From NCBI RefSeq assembly GCF_002943525.1, contig NZ_CP025394.1:3720001-3784000 (forward strand): a stretch of DNA of 64,000 bases. Direction: 5' to 3'. Within the stretch, counting starts at the first letter, position 1; each line of letters opens with the position of its first letter. This DNA is from Kitasatospora sp. MMS16-BH015 (GTDB lineage: Bacteria; Actinomycetota; Actinomycetes; Streptomycetales; Streptomycetaceae). The notes beneath the pieces were generated by a model. It was not told the origin of the DNA and did not search any database. It saw only the letters and a program-made list of their open reading frames with translations. The position numbers and the translations under genes are program-made. Positions 28,995 through 37,780 of the stretch are shown here, in pieces.

Positions 28995-30236
28995 CTACAG
29001 CAGGGCGAGAAAGCGGGTCATGGCATCGCGGATCTGCTCCTCCGTCCACTCCAGGGCGGGGCCGCAGACGGTGATCTCGGTCATCGAGAGGCCGGGGAGG
29101 GGGCTGGGGAGCCAGAGGTTGAAGAGGCTGAGGCCCTGCTCCTCGGCGAGGCGGAGGTTGGCCTGGTTGAGGCGGTCGGCCGGGTACGGCAGCCAGTACT
29201 GGAACTGGTGGGTGTGCGGCAGCTCGGGGTGGACGCGGGAGCCGGGGGTGGCGGCCAGGGCCCGGGCGACCAGGGGGGCGTGGTCCAGGTAGGAGTCGAG
29301 GAGGGGGAGCTCGCGGTCCAGGCCGGCCAGGGCGCTGAGCACGGTGGGCCACTGCTGGAAGAGCTTGCCGCCGTAGCGGTGGCGCCAGAGGCGGGCCGAG
29401 GCGGCGAACTCCTCGTCGCCCGCGAGGGCGGCGCCGCTGAAGCCGCCGAGGGTCTTGTAGAAGGAGACGTAGACGGAGTCGGCGAGGGCGGCGATCTCGG
29501 GGAGGGAGTGGCCCAAGTGGCGGGCGGATTCCCAGAGTCTGGCGCCGTCGAAGTGGACGGCGGCGCCGCGCTCGCGGGCTGCGGCCACCGTCGCGGTCAG
29601 CTCGTCCCAGCTGGGCAGCACGAACCCGGCCTCGCGGAGCGGGAGTTCGAGCAGGATGGCGTCGAACAGCTCGGCCACGGCGTGGAGTTCGGCGGCGCTG
29701 GGCAGCCGGGGCTCGGTGGTCGGCCAGAGGGCGGTGAGGCCGCTGAGCCGGGCGTAGGCGCGGCCCTCGTGCAGCTCGGGGTGGGCGAGCGGGTGGAGGG
29801 CGACCGTACCGGTGCGGGTGGCCCAGTGGCGGAGGGCGACCTGCTGGGCCATCGTCCCGGTGGGGAAGAAGACGGCGGCGGGCTTGCCGAGCAGCCCGGC
29901 CACCCGCTGCTCCAGCGCGGCCACGATGCCGTCACCGTAGAAGTCGGGCGCCTGATCGAGCCCCTCCCCCTCGGCGAGCTCCGCAAGCAGCTCGCGCATG
30001 GTCTGCGGCCGGGGCCCGGTGAGCAGCCGGGTGGCGCCCCGACGCGCGGCGAACCGGCGCTCCCGCGTGACGGCGGGGTCGGCGGGGCCAGCGGGGCCAG
30101 CAGGAGCGGCGGGAGCGACTCCCGTGGAGGCGGCCGCGGGGACGGTGGGACCGGCCGGGGCGGACGAGGCGGGCGAGGCGGGCGAGGCGGGCGGGGCGAG
30201 GACGGGGGGCGTGGGGGCGTTCTGGGTCTCGGTCAC
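28995..30236 (-). CDS. Threonine aldolase/beta-eliminating lyase family PLP enzyme
   Basis: A 413-residue PLP-dependent fold-type I enzyme. The first 55 residues are a low-complexity Ala/Pro/Gly segment encoded by GC-rich near-repeats. The fold then begins at RRFAARRGATRLLTG. Useful motifs are FFPTGTMAQQVALR near the cofactor phosphate site, AAVHFDGARLWES (the Asp that contacts the pyridine N) and YVSFYKTLGGFSGA with the Schiff-base Lys. These match low-specificity threonine aldolases. The GTG start at 30236 has a poorly placed G-rich site, and a shorter start after the low-complexity region is possible. It is divergent from the glyoxalase-like gene. Confidence 0.85.
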   Translation of the reverse strand: MTETQNAPTPPVLAPPASPASPASSAPAGPTVPAAASTGVAPAAPAGPAGPADPAVTRERRFAARRGATRLLTGPRPQTMRELLAELAEGEGLDQAPDFYGDGIVAALEQRVAGLLGKPAAVFFPTGTMAQQVALRHWATRTGTVALHPLAHPELHEGRAYARLSGLTALWPTTEPRLPSAAELHAVAELFDAILLELPLREAGFVLPSWDELTATVAAARERGAAVHFDGARLWESARHLGHSLPEIAALADSVYVSFYKTLGGFSGAALAGDEEFAASARLWRHRYGGKLFQQWPTVLSALAGLDRELPLLDSYLDHAPLVARALAATPGSRVHPELPHTHQFQYWLPYPADRLNQANLRLAEEQGLSLFNLWLPSPLPGLSMTEITVCGPALEWTEEQIRDAMTRFLALL

Positions 30237-30363
30237 CCCCTGATCGTGTGCCCCGTGGGCGCGCAACGCCAGGCGTGCGCTGGTCGGAGCGGTTTCGCGC
30301 CGGAGCTGAGCGGGTGCGCGGCGCTGCGGCGGCAAGCGGCCCGGGCCTGTCGGTGCTGCGGGC

Positions 30364-30376
30364 TACCTTGGCCGGA
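30364..30376 (+). promoter_or_regulatory. -10 element for a leaderless transcript
   Basis: TACCTT (30364-30369) lies seven bases before ATG 30376. No ribosome binding site is visible. Confidence 0.5.
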
Positions 30377-30834
30377 TGGACGAGTACGCGGTGCCCGTGC
30401 TGCCGAGCCGGGATCTGGACGAGACACGCGAGTTCTACGCCCGGCTGGGCTTCGAGCCCCCGGTGCCGGCCTTCGACGGCTACCTGATCCTGCGCCGCGG
30501 GACGGTCGAGCTGCACTTCCGGTACGCCCCGGAGACCGACCCGTTCACCACCGCGAGCAGCTGCTACCTCCAGGTGCGGGACGCTGACGCACTGCACCGC
30601 ACCTGGGCGGCGGTCGGCGTGCCCACCGAGGAGGCGACGGGCAGCCGGCTGCTGCCACCCGTGGGCACCCCGTACCGGATGCGGGAGTTCGCCCTGGTCG
30701 ACCGCAGTGGCAACCTGCTGCGGATCGGCAGCCCACGACCTGACGACTCCTCAAAAAAGCCTGGCCATGCCGATGATCGGGCTGATAGTTTTCCGTTCGA
30801 CCGCGACACCGTCGAAGGAGGTGAGACCCCATGA
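30376..30834 (+). CDS. Glyoxalase/bleomycin-resistance fold (VOC) protein
   Basis: A 152-residue protein. It begins AVPVLPSRDLDETREFYARLGFEP, the typical first beta-alpha unit of the vicinal oxygen chelate family, followed by ILRRGTVELHFRYAP and a second half ending MREFALVDRSGNLLRIG. This resembles bleomycin-binding proteins, which sequester rather than modify the drug. The last 30 residues are a charged tail. Its stop overlaps the start of a 20-codon ORF. The actual ligand is not evident. Confidence 0.85.
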   Translation: MDEYAVPVLPSRDLDETREFYARLGFEPPVPAFDGYLILRRGTVELHFRYAPETDPFTTASSCYLQVRDADALHRTWAAVGVPTEEATGSRLLPPVGTPYRMREFALVDRSGNLLRIGSPRPDDSSKKPGHADDRADSFPFDRDTVEGGETP

Positions 30835-30893
30835 CCGCAGTACGCACGTGGGTGCTCCCCCTCTCGTCCCGGTCCGGCGACGCGCAGAGCTGA
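30831..30893 (+). CDS. Possible 20-residue leader peptide
   Basis: ATG 30831 follows a strong AAGGAGG (30816-30822) and overlaps the stop of the VOC gene. It encodes MTAVRTWVLPLSSRSGDAQS. Part of it (30850-30859, GGGTGCTCCC) is perfectly complementary to 30912-30921, just before the hydrolase gene, so it could form an attenuation-like stem. There is no run of a single amino acid that would name a signal. It may simply be chance. Confidence 0.35.
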   Translation: MTAVRTWVLPLSSRSGDAQS

Positions 30894-30954
30894 CTGACGG
30901 CACTGTCGCCCGGGAGCACCCCGCCACCGCAGGTACTCCCGAAAGGCCACTGCC

Positions 30955-31722
30955 ATGTCTCCCACTTCTTCTTCGCTCCTCTTCGGCTCCCACTCCGTCG
31001 CGAACGGCGTGGTCGAGCGTGACTTCACCGTGGGCGGCGTCCCCGGTGTCCTCTGGTCCCCCGCCGGTTACGAGGCCCACGAGCCCGCTCCGCTGGTGCT
31101 GATGGCGCACGGCGGCGGCAACGACAAGAAGCACCCCGCGATGTCCGGCCGGGCCGGGCTGCTGGTGCGCGACTGCGGCTTCCACGTCGCCGTGCTGGAC
31201 GCGCCCGGTCACGGTGACCGGCCCCGCACCGAGCACGACGAGCGCGAGGTGGCCGAGCTGTTCCGGGCCCGGGCGGCCGGCGAGCCGGAGGGCCCGGTGG
31301 TGGTCCGGTACAACGCCCACCTGGCAGACCAGGCGGTGCCCGAGTACCGGGCGCTGCTGGACGCGCTGCAGGAGCTGCCGGAGATCGGCCCCGGCGGGCC
31401 GGTCGGGTGGTTCGGCATCAACATGGGCACCGCGATCGGCATCCCGTTCGTGGCCGAGGAGCCCCGGATCACGGCGGCGGTCTTCGGCCAGCACTGGCCG
31501 CAGCTGCTGGCCGGGCCGGCCGCGCGGATCACCGTCCCGGTCGAGTTCGACATGCAGTGGGACGACGAGCACATCACCCGCGAGGAGGCGCTCGCGCTGT
31601 TCGACGCCTTCGGCTCCGCCGAGAAGTCGCTGCACGCCAACTCCGGCCTGCACAAGCAGCTGCCCCGGTTCGAGGCCGAGAGCGCGGTCCGCTTCCTGGC
31701 CCGCCACCTCACGAAGGGGTGA
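30955..31722 (+). CDS. Alpha/beta-hydrolase with Asn in place of the nucleophile Ser
   Basis: A 255-residue protein with a dienelactone-hydrolase-like fold: MAHGGGNDKKH oxyanion region, HVAVLDAPGHGDR, the nucleophile-elbow segment VGWFGINMGTAIG, a likely acid Asp in EFDMQWDDEH, and a possible catalytic His near the C-terminus (SGLHKQL). The elbow should read G-x-S-x-G but here is G-I-N-M-G (codon AAC at 31429-31431), so the usual hydrolytic mechanism is not possible. Members of this family known to me have Ser there. The protein may be a non-catalytic binder, or a different residue may act. Confidence 0.85.
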   Translation: MSPTSSSLLFGSHSVANGVVERDFTVGGVPGVLWSPAGYEAHEPAPLVLMAHGGGNDKKHPAMSGRAGLLVRDCGFHVAVLDAPGHGDRPRTEHDEREVAELFRARAAGEPEGPVVVRYNAHLADQAVPEYRALLDALQELPEIGPGGPVGWFGINMGTAIGIPFVAEEPRITAAVFGQHWPQLLAGPAARITVPVEFDMQWDDEHITREEALALFDAFGSAEKSLHANSGLHKQLPRFEAESAVRFLARHLTKG

Positions 31723-31727
31723 CCCGG

Positions 31728-31755
31728 CGGGGCGGCTCGGACCCGAGCCGCCCCG
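31728..31755. terminator. Bidirectional terminator hairpin
   Basis: CGGGGCGGCTCG (31728-31739) pairs perfectly with CGAGCCGCCCCG (31744-31755) around a four-base loop between two converging genes. Confidence 0.75.
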
Positions 31756-31767
31756 CGGCGGACGGCG

Positions 31768-33318
31768 CTACCTCGGCGGGTAGAGCGAGTAGGACGGGAA
31801 GTTGCCGTAGAGCTTCTCCTCCGCACCGTCCGGGCCGTAGCTGACGGCCCGGACCAGCAGGTCGCCGCCGACGAAGGCGCCCTTCCAGGAGGCGCCGAGC
31901 CCGCCGAAGACCTCCTCGCGGTCGCCCCGGCTGCGCGGCTTGTTGATGCCGATCTTGAAGGCCAGCAGGTCGGGGGCGATCCGGTCGGCGAAGGCGAGGT
32001 CGTCGGTGGCCAGCGAGGCGACCAGCGAACCGTTGCCCGCGTTCATCGCGGCGAGCAGCTCGGCCTCGGTGTCGACCAGCGCGATCGAGTCGAGCGGGCC
32101 GAACGGCTCGGAGTGCTGGAGCGCCCAGCTGGTGGGCGGGTCGAGCAGGGCGGCGGGGGCGAGGTAGGCGTCCGTGGACTGCCCGGGCAGGAAGGCCCCG
32201 GCGGCGAGGTCGCCGACGTACAGCGGGACGGCCCGGGCGGTGACGGCGGCGGCGAAGTGGCCGCGCAGTTCGGCGGCCTTGGTCGCGTGGATCACCGGCC
32301 CGAAGTCCAGCTCGGGCAGCGGGTCGGCCGGGTCGGCCACGGCCAGCGGGTGGCCGAAGCGCAAGCCGTCGAGCACGCCGAGGTAGGTCTCCAGGAAGGC
32401 CGGGAAGAGCGAGCGCTGCACGACGTACCGGGGGTACGCGGTGCAGCGCTGCTTGGCGTACTCGAAGCCCTTGCGCAGGTGGGCGGCGAGGGTCGGCCAG
32501 TCGGAGAAGTCCCAGACGCCCCAGGTGTTGAGGCCCTCCTGCTCCAGGAAGTGCCGGCGGTTCAGGTCGGCCAGCGCGGTGGCGGCCTTGCGGCCGTTGG
32601 CCCGGCCGCCGACGAAGGCCAGCGCGCCCAGGCCCTCGGCCCGGATCAGCGCGTCGGCGATCCTGCCGCCCTGCCCGGAGAGCAGGGTGACGGGCAGCCC
32701 GGCCCGCCGCATCACCGCGTGCGCCAGGGTCAGGCAGTGGAAGCCGCCCTGGGAGGGGGTCTTGGCCACCACCGCGTTGCCCGCGAGCAGCTGCACCAGC
32801 TCGGCGTGCACCTGCACGCTCATCGGGTAGTTCCAGCTGGCGATGTTGGAGACCGGGCCGGGCAGCGGGCTGCGGCCGGCCAGCTGCCGGTCGATCTGCT
32901 CGAGGTACCAGCGGACGCCGTCCAGCGCCCGGTCCACGTCGGCGCAGGCCAGCCGCCAGGGCTTGCCGATCTCCCAGACCAGCAGCAGGGCCAGCAGGTC
33001 GCGCTGCTCGGCCAGCCCCTCCACCGCCGCGGCCACCCGGGCCTTGCGCTCCTCCATCGGCTGCTTGCCCCAGGCCGCGTGCTCCTGGATCGCGAAGGCC
33101 ACGGCGGCCTGCGCCTCGTCCATCTCCACCCGGGGCGGGCCGGGGATGGGCGTGCCGTCCAGCGGGGTGGTGTGCTCGCCGGGCGTGCCGACGGCCCGCC
33201 ACTCACCGCGGACGAGGTTGAGCAGGCGGTCGGCGGCGAACGCCTCGGGGGCGGCGCGCAGGCAGCGCGCGTACGTCTCGGACCAGGATGTGCCGGGCTT
33301 GAGCTGAAGTGCCGTCAT
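31768..33318 (-). CDS. Aldehyde dehydrogenase family protein
   Basis: A 516-residue NAD(P)-dependent dehydrogenase. The start ATG 33318 has GGAGG at good spacing. Recognisable parts are SNIASWNYPMSV (with the oxyanion Asn), the cofactor segment ALAFVGGRANGRKA, the general-base region FLEQEGLNTWGVWD, the catalytic Cys in KQRCTAYPRYVVQ, and LQHSEPFGPLDSIALV. The sequence is divergent from the common family around the catalytic Glu and the Rossmann Gly motif, suggesting an unusual substrate. It stands alone, divergent from the M23 peptidase gene. Confidence 0.88.
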   Translation of the reverse strand: MTALQLKPGTSWSETYARCLRAAPEAFAADRLLNLVRGEWRAVGTPGEHTTPLDGTPIPGPPRVEMDEAQAAVAFAIQEHAAWGKQPMEERKARVAAAVEGLAEQRDLLALLLVWEIGKPWRLACADVDRALDGVRWYLEQIDRQLAGRSPLPGPVSNIASWNYPMSVQVHAELVQLLAGNAVVAKTPSQGGFHCLTLAHAVMRRAGLPVTLLSGQGGRIADALIRAEGLGALAFVGGRANGRKAATALADLNRRHFLEQEGLNTWGVWDFSDWPTLAAHLRKGFEYAKQRCTAYPRYVVQRSLFPAFLETYLGVLDGLRFGHPLAVADPADPLPELDFGPVIHATKAAELRGHFAAAVTARAVPLYVGDLAAGAFLPGQSTDAYLAPAALLDPPTSWALQHSEPFGPLDSIALVDTEAELLAAMNAGNGSLVASLATDDLAFADRIAPDLLAFKIGINKPRSRGDREEVFGGLGASWKGAFVGGDLLVRAVSYGPDGAEEKLYGNFPSYSLYPPR

Positions 33319-33620
33319 CGGTAGTCCTCCGGTCGGGGAAGGTCCGTCCAGCCTGGCACGCGGGGCCTTGATCCCGGCAGTACGCCGCTCGAACCGGAGG
33401 CCCTTCCAGCTCAACGCCGTTGATACGACCGGCCTACTGTCCGTTGATCGGGTGGTTGCTCCATCAGCTTGAAGTTCATACGGCACGATCCCTACACGCC
33501 GGGCCGACTACGCGGTTTTCCGATGACCGGCAGTGACCGTTGCTTCGGGTTATCCCCGGCCCGGCGAGCCCCGTGCGGCTCGGCCCCGTGCCGTCCCGAT
33601 CCACGAGGTGCTGTCACTTG
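33319..33620. promoter_or_regulatory. 302-bp divergent intergenic region
   Basis: It holds no gene. Visible features are an 8-bp direct repeat CCGTTGAT (33417-33424 and 33441-33448) and a small inverted repeat TCAAC-GCC-GTTGA (33411-33423), possibly an operator for the aldehyde dehydrogenase promoter. A c-di-AMP (ydaO) riboswitch, common before cell-wall hydrolase genes in this group, was looked for and its conserved segments were not found. Confidence 0.35.
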
Positions 33621-34433
33621 ATGCCTTCCGCCGGCTCCCCCACCCGGGCCCCGCTGCGCTCCCTGCTCCGCCCGGCCGCCGCCTGGGTCCGCGACCGGAG
33701 TGCGGTGGTCGCCTGCGGCGGGGCCGCGACCCTGGCCTTCGGCGCGCTGCTGCTGCCGGGCTCCGCCTCCGCGCAGACCGTCCGACCCGCCGCCCTCGGC
33801 AGCGCCCCGCCCGGCTCCGCCGCCGCCCCGGTCGCACACCCGGTCCGCCCCGAGCCGCCGGCCCTGGTCCAGGTCGCCGCCCCGGCCGCTCCGGTGGCCC
33901 GTCAGGTCGCCGCCCCGCCGCCCGAGGCGGTGGCCCCGGCCCCGGGCGCGCCCCTCGCGGCCCCCGCCCCGCCCCCGCCCCCGGCCGCGCCGCCGGCTCC
34001 GGCGCCCGCACCGCCGGCCGCGCCCTCCTGGTACTCCCCTGCGCCGGGTGCCCCGATGAGCAACCCGTACGGCACCGAGAACTCCGAGTACCTGGCCGGC
34101 TACCACACCGGGGTCGACTTCGCGGTGGACAGCGGCACCCCGCTGCGGGCCGTCGCGGCGGCCACCGTGGTCTCGGCGGGCTGGGGCGGCGCGTACGGGC
34201 AGGAGGTGGTGCTGCAACTGCCCGACGGCTACTACGCCGAATACGCCCACCTCTCCGAGCTGGCCGTCGGACCGGGCGAGGACGTGACCGCCGGTCAGCA
34301 GATCGGCCGCTCCGGCAGCACCGGCCACTCCACCGGCCCGCACCTGCACTTCGAGATCCGCAGCGCCAACCAGTACGGCGCGGTGACCGACCCGATCGCC
34401 TACCTCAGCGCCCGCGGCGTCAGCGACTTCTGA
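33621..34433 (+). CDS. M23-family cell-wall metallopeptidase with Pro/Ala-rich linker
   Basis: A 270-residue exported protein. It starts at ATG 33621; an N-terminal signal-anchor (VVACGGAATLAFGALLLPGSASA, about 28-50) is followed by a Pro/Ala-rich linker (about 55-135) that would cross the wall. The C-terminal lysostaphin-type domain has zinc ligands in GYHTGVDFAV and GPHLHFEIR (HxxxD and HxH), with AEYAHLSE between them. It should cut peptidoglycan cross-bridges. It overlaps nothing and converges on a TetR gene. Confidence 0.9.
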   Translation: MPSAGSPTRAPLRSLLRPAAAWVRDRSAVVACGGAATLAFGALLLPGSASAQTVRPAALGSAPPGSAAAPVAHPVRPEPPALVQVAAPAAPVARQVAAPPPEAVAPAPGAPLAAPAPPPPPAAPPAPAPAPPAAPSWYSPAPGAPMSNPYGTENSEYLAGYHTGVDFAVDSGTPLRAVAAATVVSAGWGGAYGQEVVLQLPDGYYAEYAHLSELAVGPGEDVTAGQQIGRSGSTGHSTGPHLHFEIRSANQYGAVTDPIAYLSARGVSDF

Positions 34434-34460
34434 CGACCAGGCGGATCGCCGGGGCCGACC

Positions 34461-35081
34461 TCAGACCGACTCGATCTGCCCGGCGATCTCCAGGGCCACC
34501 ACCAGCGCGGCGGCCATCGCCTCCGCCTCCTGCGCCTCGGCGGGCAGCGGGCCGACGGCCGCCGCCGGGGTGCAGACCGGATCCTGCTCGTCCTGCTTGA
34601 GCAGGAAGAACGCCGAGTTGATGGCGAACAGCGACATGGTGGCGCGGAGCCGGTCCTGGAAGCCCGCCCCGGGGCCGTGCACCAGGCGGATCATCGCCAG
34701 CATCCGCTCCTTGAACTCCAGCCCGGCCGGCGAACCGCGCAGCGCGGGCTGGTTCTCGTGGAAGAAGCGCAGCAGCGGCGCCCGCTCGGCCATGCCGGCG
34801 GCGAACCGCCGCACCAGCTCGTCGCGGAGCTCCGGCGACCAGTCCTTGCCCTCGCCCCAGGCGATCGCCTCGTCGATGGGCGCGGCCATGCTCTGCACGA
34901 TGCCGTGGACGATGTCGTCCTTGGTCTTGAAGTGGTAGTACAGCGCGGCCTTGGTCACCCCGAGGCGGTCGGCGATCTCCCGCAGGGAGGTCTTCTCGTA
35001 GCCCTGGGAAGCGAACAGCTCCAGAGCCACGTCGATGATCCGCGCCCTGGTGTCGCTGCGGGGGCTCTGCGTCGTACTCAT
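34461..35081 (-). CDS. TetR-family repressor
   Basis: A 206-residue regulator. The N-terminal helix-turn-helix is TRARIIDVALELFASQGYEKTSLREIADRLGVTKAALYYHFKTKDDI. The ligand-binding C-terminal domain is typical in length. It is divergent from a DHA2 efflux pump 248 bp away, the standard arrangement in which the regulator represses the pump and itself. The ligand cannot be told. Confidence 0.92.
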   Translation of the reverse strand: MSTTQSPRSDTRARIIDVALELFASQGYEKTSLREIADRLGVTKAALYYHFKTKDDIVHGIVQSMAAPIDEAIAWGEGKDWSPELRDELVRRFAAGMAERAPLLRFFHENQPALRGSPAGLEFKERMLAMIRLVHGPGAGFQDRLRATMSLFAINSAFFLLKQDEQDPVCTPAAAVGPLPAEAQEAEAMAAALVVALEIAGQIESV

Positions 35082-35186
35082 GGCTAGCTGGCCTGCCTCG
35101 TGACTACGTCGGGGACTGCTACGGGTCGGTGCGGGGGTGGTACGGAGTGCATTCTCCCTGCCCAGCAGCCCGGTACCGAAACTGGC

Positions 35187-35216
35187 TTGACGCCCACCTT
35201 ACGGACAACTTACCGT
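35187..35216 (+). promoter_or_regulatory. Promoter of the efflux pump gene
   Basis: TTGACG (35187-35192) and TACCGT (35211-35216) with an 18-bp spacer, pointing toward the MFS gene. An imperfect palindromic stretch lies just downstream (about 35222-35246) and is a plausible TetR operator. Confidence 0.6.
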
Positions 35217-35329
35217 GCCACCGGACGATTAACTAGCCGGTCGTCAAGTAAGTGAGCGCGAGGCCCATCCGCAGCCGCCCACTCCGCGACCACGCAGACC
35301 GGCAACACGCGCACCACGGGAGACCCACC

Positions 35330-36931
35330 ATGTCGCAACAGCAGGTCGAGACTCCGGCGGAGAACCCGCCGGCCGGAGCCGACGGAGCGCTCGACCCGAC
35401 CCCGCGGTCGCCGCGCGAGATCCGCCTGGTGATGATCGGGCTGGTGGTCACCATGCTGCTGGCCATGCTCGACAACCTGATCGTCGGCACCGCGATGCCG
35501 ACCATCGTCGGCGACCTGGGCGGCGCCGAGCACCTCTCCTGGGTGGTCACCGCCTACACCCTGGCGACCGCCGCCTCCACCCCGATCTGGGGCAAGATCG
35601 GCGACCTCTACGGCCGCAAGGGCACCTTCCTCACCTCGATCGTGATCTTCCTGGTCGGCTCCGCGCTGGCCGGTCTCTCCCAGTCGATGACCCAGCTGAT
35701 CGGCTTCCGCGCCCTCCAGGGCCTGGGCGCCGGCGGCCTGATGGTCGGCGTCATGTCGATCATGGGCGCGCTGGTCCCGCCGCGTGACCGCGGCAAGTAC
35801 CAGGGCATGTTCGCCGCGGTGATGGCGCTCGCCACCATCGGCGGCCCGCTGGTCGGCGGCTTCATCACCGACCACCTGAGCTGGCACTGGACCTTCTACA
35901 TCAACCTGCCGCTGGGCGTCATCGCGCTGGCCGTGGTGGTCGTCACCCTGAAGCTCCCGAAGGTCCGCTCCACCGCGAAGATCGACTACTTCGGCGCGCT
36001 GCTGCTCACCACCGGCATCACCTCGCTGGTCCTGATCACCACCTGGGGCGGCCAGCAGTACGCCTGGGGCTCGAAGACGATCCTCGGCCTAATGGCGCTG
36101 GCCGCCGCCTCGCTGATCGCCTTCTGCTACGTGGAGCAGCGGGTCGAGGAGCCGATGCTCCCGCTGGGCCTGTTCAAGAACCTCAACTTCACCCTGGTCT
36201 CGATCATCGGCTTCATCGTCGGTTTCGCGATGTTCGGTGCGGTCACCTTCCTCCCGCTCTACCAGCAGACCGTGCAGGGCGCCTCGGCGACCAACTCCGG
36301 CCTGCTGCTGATGCCGATGATGTTCGGCATGCTGGTGGTCTCGCTGGCCGTCGGCCAGGCCGTCACCAAGACCGGCAAGTACCGGATCTACCCGATCATC
36401 GGCACCGCGGTGATGGCCGGCGGCAGCCTGCTGCTCTCCACCCTGGGCACGGACACCACCCGGTTCACCTCGGCCTGCTACATGATCGTGCTGGGCGCCG
36501 GCATGGGCTTCCTGATGCAGATCACCATGCTGGTGGCGCAGAACAGCGCCGAGCTCAAGGACATGGGCGTGGCCAGCTCCACCGCCACCCTCTTCCGCAC
36601 CATCGGCGGCTCCTTCGGTGTCGCGCTGTTCGGCGCGATCTTCAACAACCGGGTGACCTCGACCATGTCGGCCCTGCCGAAGGACCCGGCCCAGGCCGGT
36701 GCCTCGCACTCGGAGAAGCTGACCCAGATGGGCCCGGCCGAGCTGCGCAAGCTCCCCGCCCAGGTCCAGGACCTCTACCACCACGCCGTCTCCAACGGCA
36801 TCCACACCGTCTTCCTCTGGGGTGCGGCGATCAGCCTGATCGCGGTGGCCGCGGCCCTGTTCATGAAGGAGATCCCGCTGCGGGGCGGCCCGGGCCAGGC
36901 CAAGCCGGAGCAGCACCTCGAAGCGGTCTGA
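35330..36931 (+). CDS. DHA2-family multidrug efflux transporter (14 TM)
   Basis: A 533-residue MFS protein. After a 35-residue Pro-rich cytoplasmic lead come helices beginning MIGLVVTMLLAMLDNLIVGTAMPTIVGDL, with the DHA2 motif LDNLIV, motif A GKIGDLYGRKGTF, and motif C GPLVGGFITDHLSWHWTFYINLP. About 14 hydrophobic segments follow. This matches EmrB/QacA-type proton antiporters. It is adjacent to and divergent from a TetR gene, and is terminated by a perfect hairpin. Confidence 0.92.
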   Translation: MSQQQVETPAENPPAGADGALDPTPRSPREIRLVMIGLVVTMLLAMLDNLIVGTAMPTIVGDLGGAEHLSWVVTAYTLATAASTPIWGKIGDLYGRKGTFLTSIVIFLVGSALAGLSQSMTQLIGFRALQGLGAGGLMVGVMSIMGALVPPRDRGKYQGMFAAVMALATIGGPLVGGFITDHLSWHWTFYINLPLGVIALAVVVVTLKLPKVRSTAKIDYFGALLLTTGITSLVLITTWGGQQYAWGSKTILGLMALAAASLIAFCYVEQRVEEPMLPLGLFKNLNFTLVSIIGFIVGFAMFGAVTFLPLYQQTVQGASATNSGLLLMPMMFGMLVVSLAVGQAVTKTGKYRIYPIIGTAVMAGGSLLLSTLGTDTTRFTSACYMIVLGAGMGFLMQITMLVAQNSAELKDMGVASSTATLFRTIGGSFGVALFGAIFNNRVTSTMSALPKDPAQAGASHSEKLTQMGPAELRKLPAQVQDLYHHAVSNGIHTVFLWGAAISLIAVAAALFMKEIPLRGGPGQAKPEQHLEAV

Positions 36932-36952
36932 CCTCCGGTCGGGTCCACCCCC

Positions 36953-36992
36953 GGCACTGCCCCGCGACGCCGCTGCGTCGCGGGGCAGTGCC
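36953..36992. terminator. Perfect 18-bp terminator hairpin
   Basis: 36953-36970 pairs without mismatch with 36975-36992 around CGCT, between the pump gene and the converging SDR gene. Confidence 0.88.
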
Positions 36993-37002
36993 GTTCCCGC
37001 CG

Positions 37003-37722
37003 TCAGGCGAGGGAGACCAGGCGGGCGCCGCCGTCGGCCTCAATGACGGTGCCGGTGAGGTTGGCGTTGGTGGCGGCCAGGGCCACCACCTCGGCGACCT
37101 CCTCGGGGGTGGCCACCCGGCGGGCGGGCAGCGCCCGGGCAGCCTGGGCGAAGTACGCCTCGCGGGCCTCCGCCGGGAGGCCGCTCCACCACGGGGTGTC
37201 GACCAGGCCCGGCGAGACGGCGTTGACCCGCAGCGGTGCCAACTCCACCGCGAGCGGCCGGACCAGCGCCTCGACGGCCCCGTTCACCGCCGCGAGGCCG
37301 GCCGTGCCGGGGATCGCAGCGCGGGCGCTGATCGCGCTGACCAGGGTGATCGAGCCGGTCGGCGCCAGGTGCGGCAGCGCCGCCTGGACGGTGGTCAGGT
37401 GCCCCCAGAACTTCCCCTCGAAGGCCCGGCGGAGCTGCTCCAGATCCAGCTCGGCCACCGGCCCGGCCCCCTCGCTGCTGCTCAGGCTGACCACCAGCCA
37501 GTCCAGCGTCCCGATCCCCTCGATCACCCCGGCGATCGCCTCCCGGTCACCGCCGTCGGCCCGGTGCCCGACCAGCCCGGGATCGCTCACGGCCACGGCG
37601 GCCAGCCGGTCGGCACTGCGGCCGGCGATGTGCACGGTGGCACCGAGGGCCTGCAGCCGACGGGCGGTGGCCAGGCCGATGCCCGAGGTGCCGCCGACGA
37701 CCAGTGCGGTCTTCCCACTCAT
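37003..37722 (-). CDS. Short-chain dehydrogenase-like protein lacking YxxxK
   Basis: A 239-residue Rossmann protein with the cofactor motif VVGGTSGIGLATARRL at the N-terminus and the Ser-bearing strand ITLVSAISAR. At the place where the catalytic Tyr-xxx-Lys should be, the sequence is GLAAVNGAVEALVRPLA, so both residues are substituted (Leu and Asn). C-terminal VNAVSPGLVDTPW is normal. It may bind NAD(P) without classical dehydrogenase activity. It is divergent from a TetR regulator and is likely its target. Confidence 0.85.
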   Translation of the reverse strand: MSGKTALVVGGTSGIGLATARRLQALGATVHIAGRSADRLAAVAVSDPGLVGHRADGGDREAIAGVIEGIGTLDWLVVSLSSSEGAGPVAELDLEQLRRAFEGKFWGHLTTVQAALPHLAPTGSITLVSAISARAAIPGTAGLAAVNGAVEALVRPLAVELAPLRVNAVSPGLVDTPWWSGLPAEAREAYFAQAARALPARRVATPEEVAEVVALAATNANLTGTVIEADGGARLVSLA

Positions 37723-37743
37723 TCGAACTCCCCATTTCGAACC
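37722..37743. promoter_or_regulatory. Candidate TetR operator: tandem TTCGAA
   Basis: Two TTCGAA palindromes (37722-37727 and 37736-37741) are spaced 14 bp apart in the 58-bp gap between divergent SDR and TetR genes. Confidence 0.4.
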
Positions 37744-37780
37744 GTGACGTCTCGTCTCGATTCAAGCTAACATCACTGCC

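Noticed and set aside
33430..33620. c-di-AMP (ydaO) riboswitch before the M23 peptidase gene
   Set aside because: Considered because disA is in the window and cell-wall hydrolases often carry it, but the conserved core segments are not visible.
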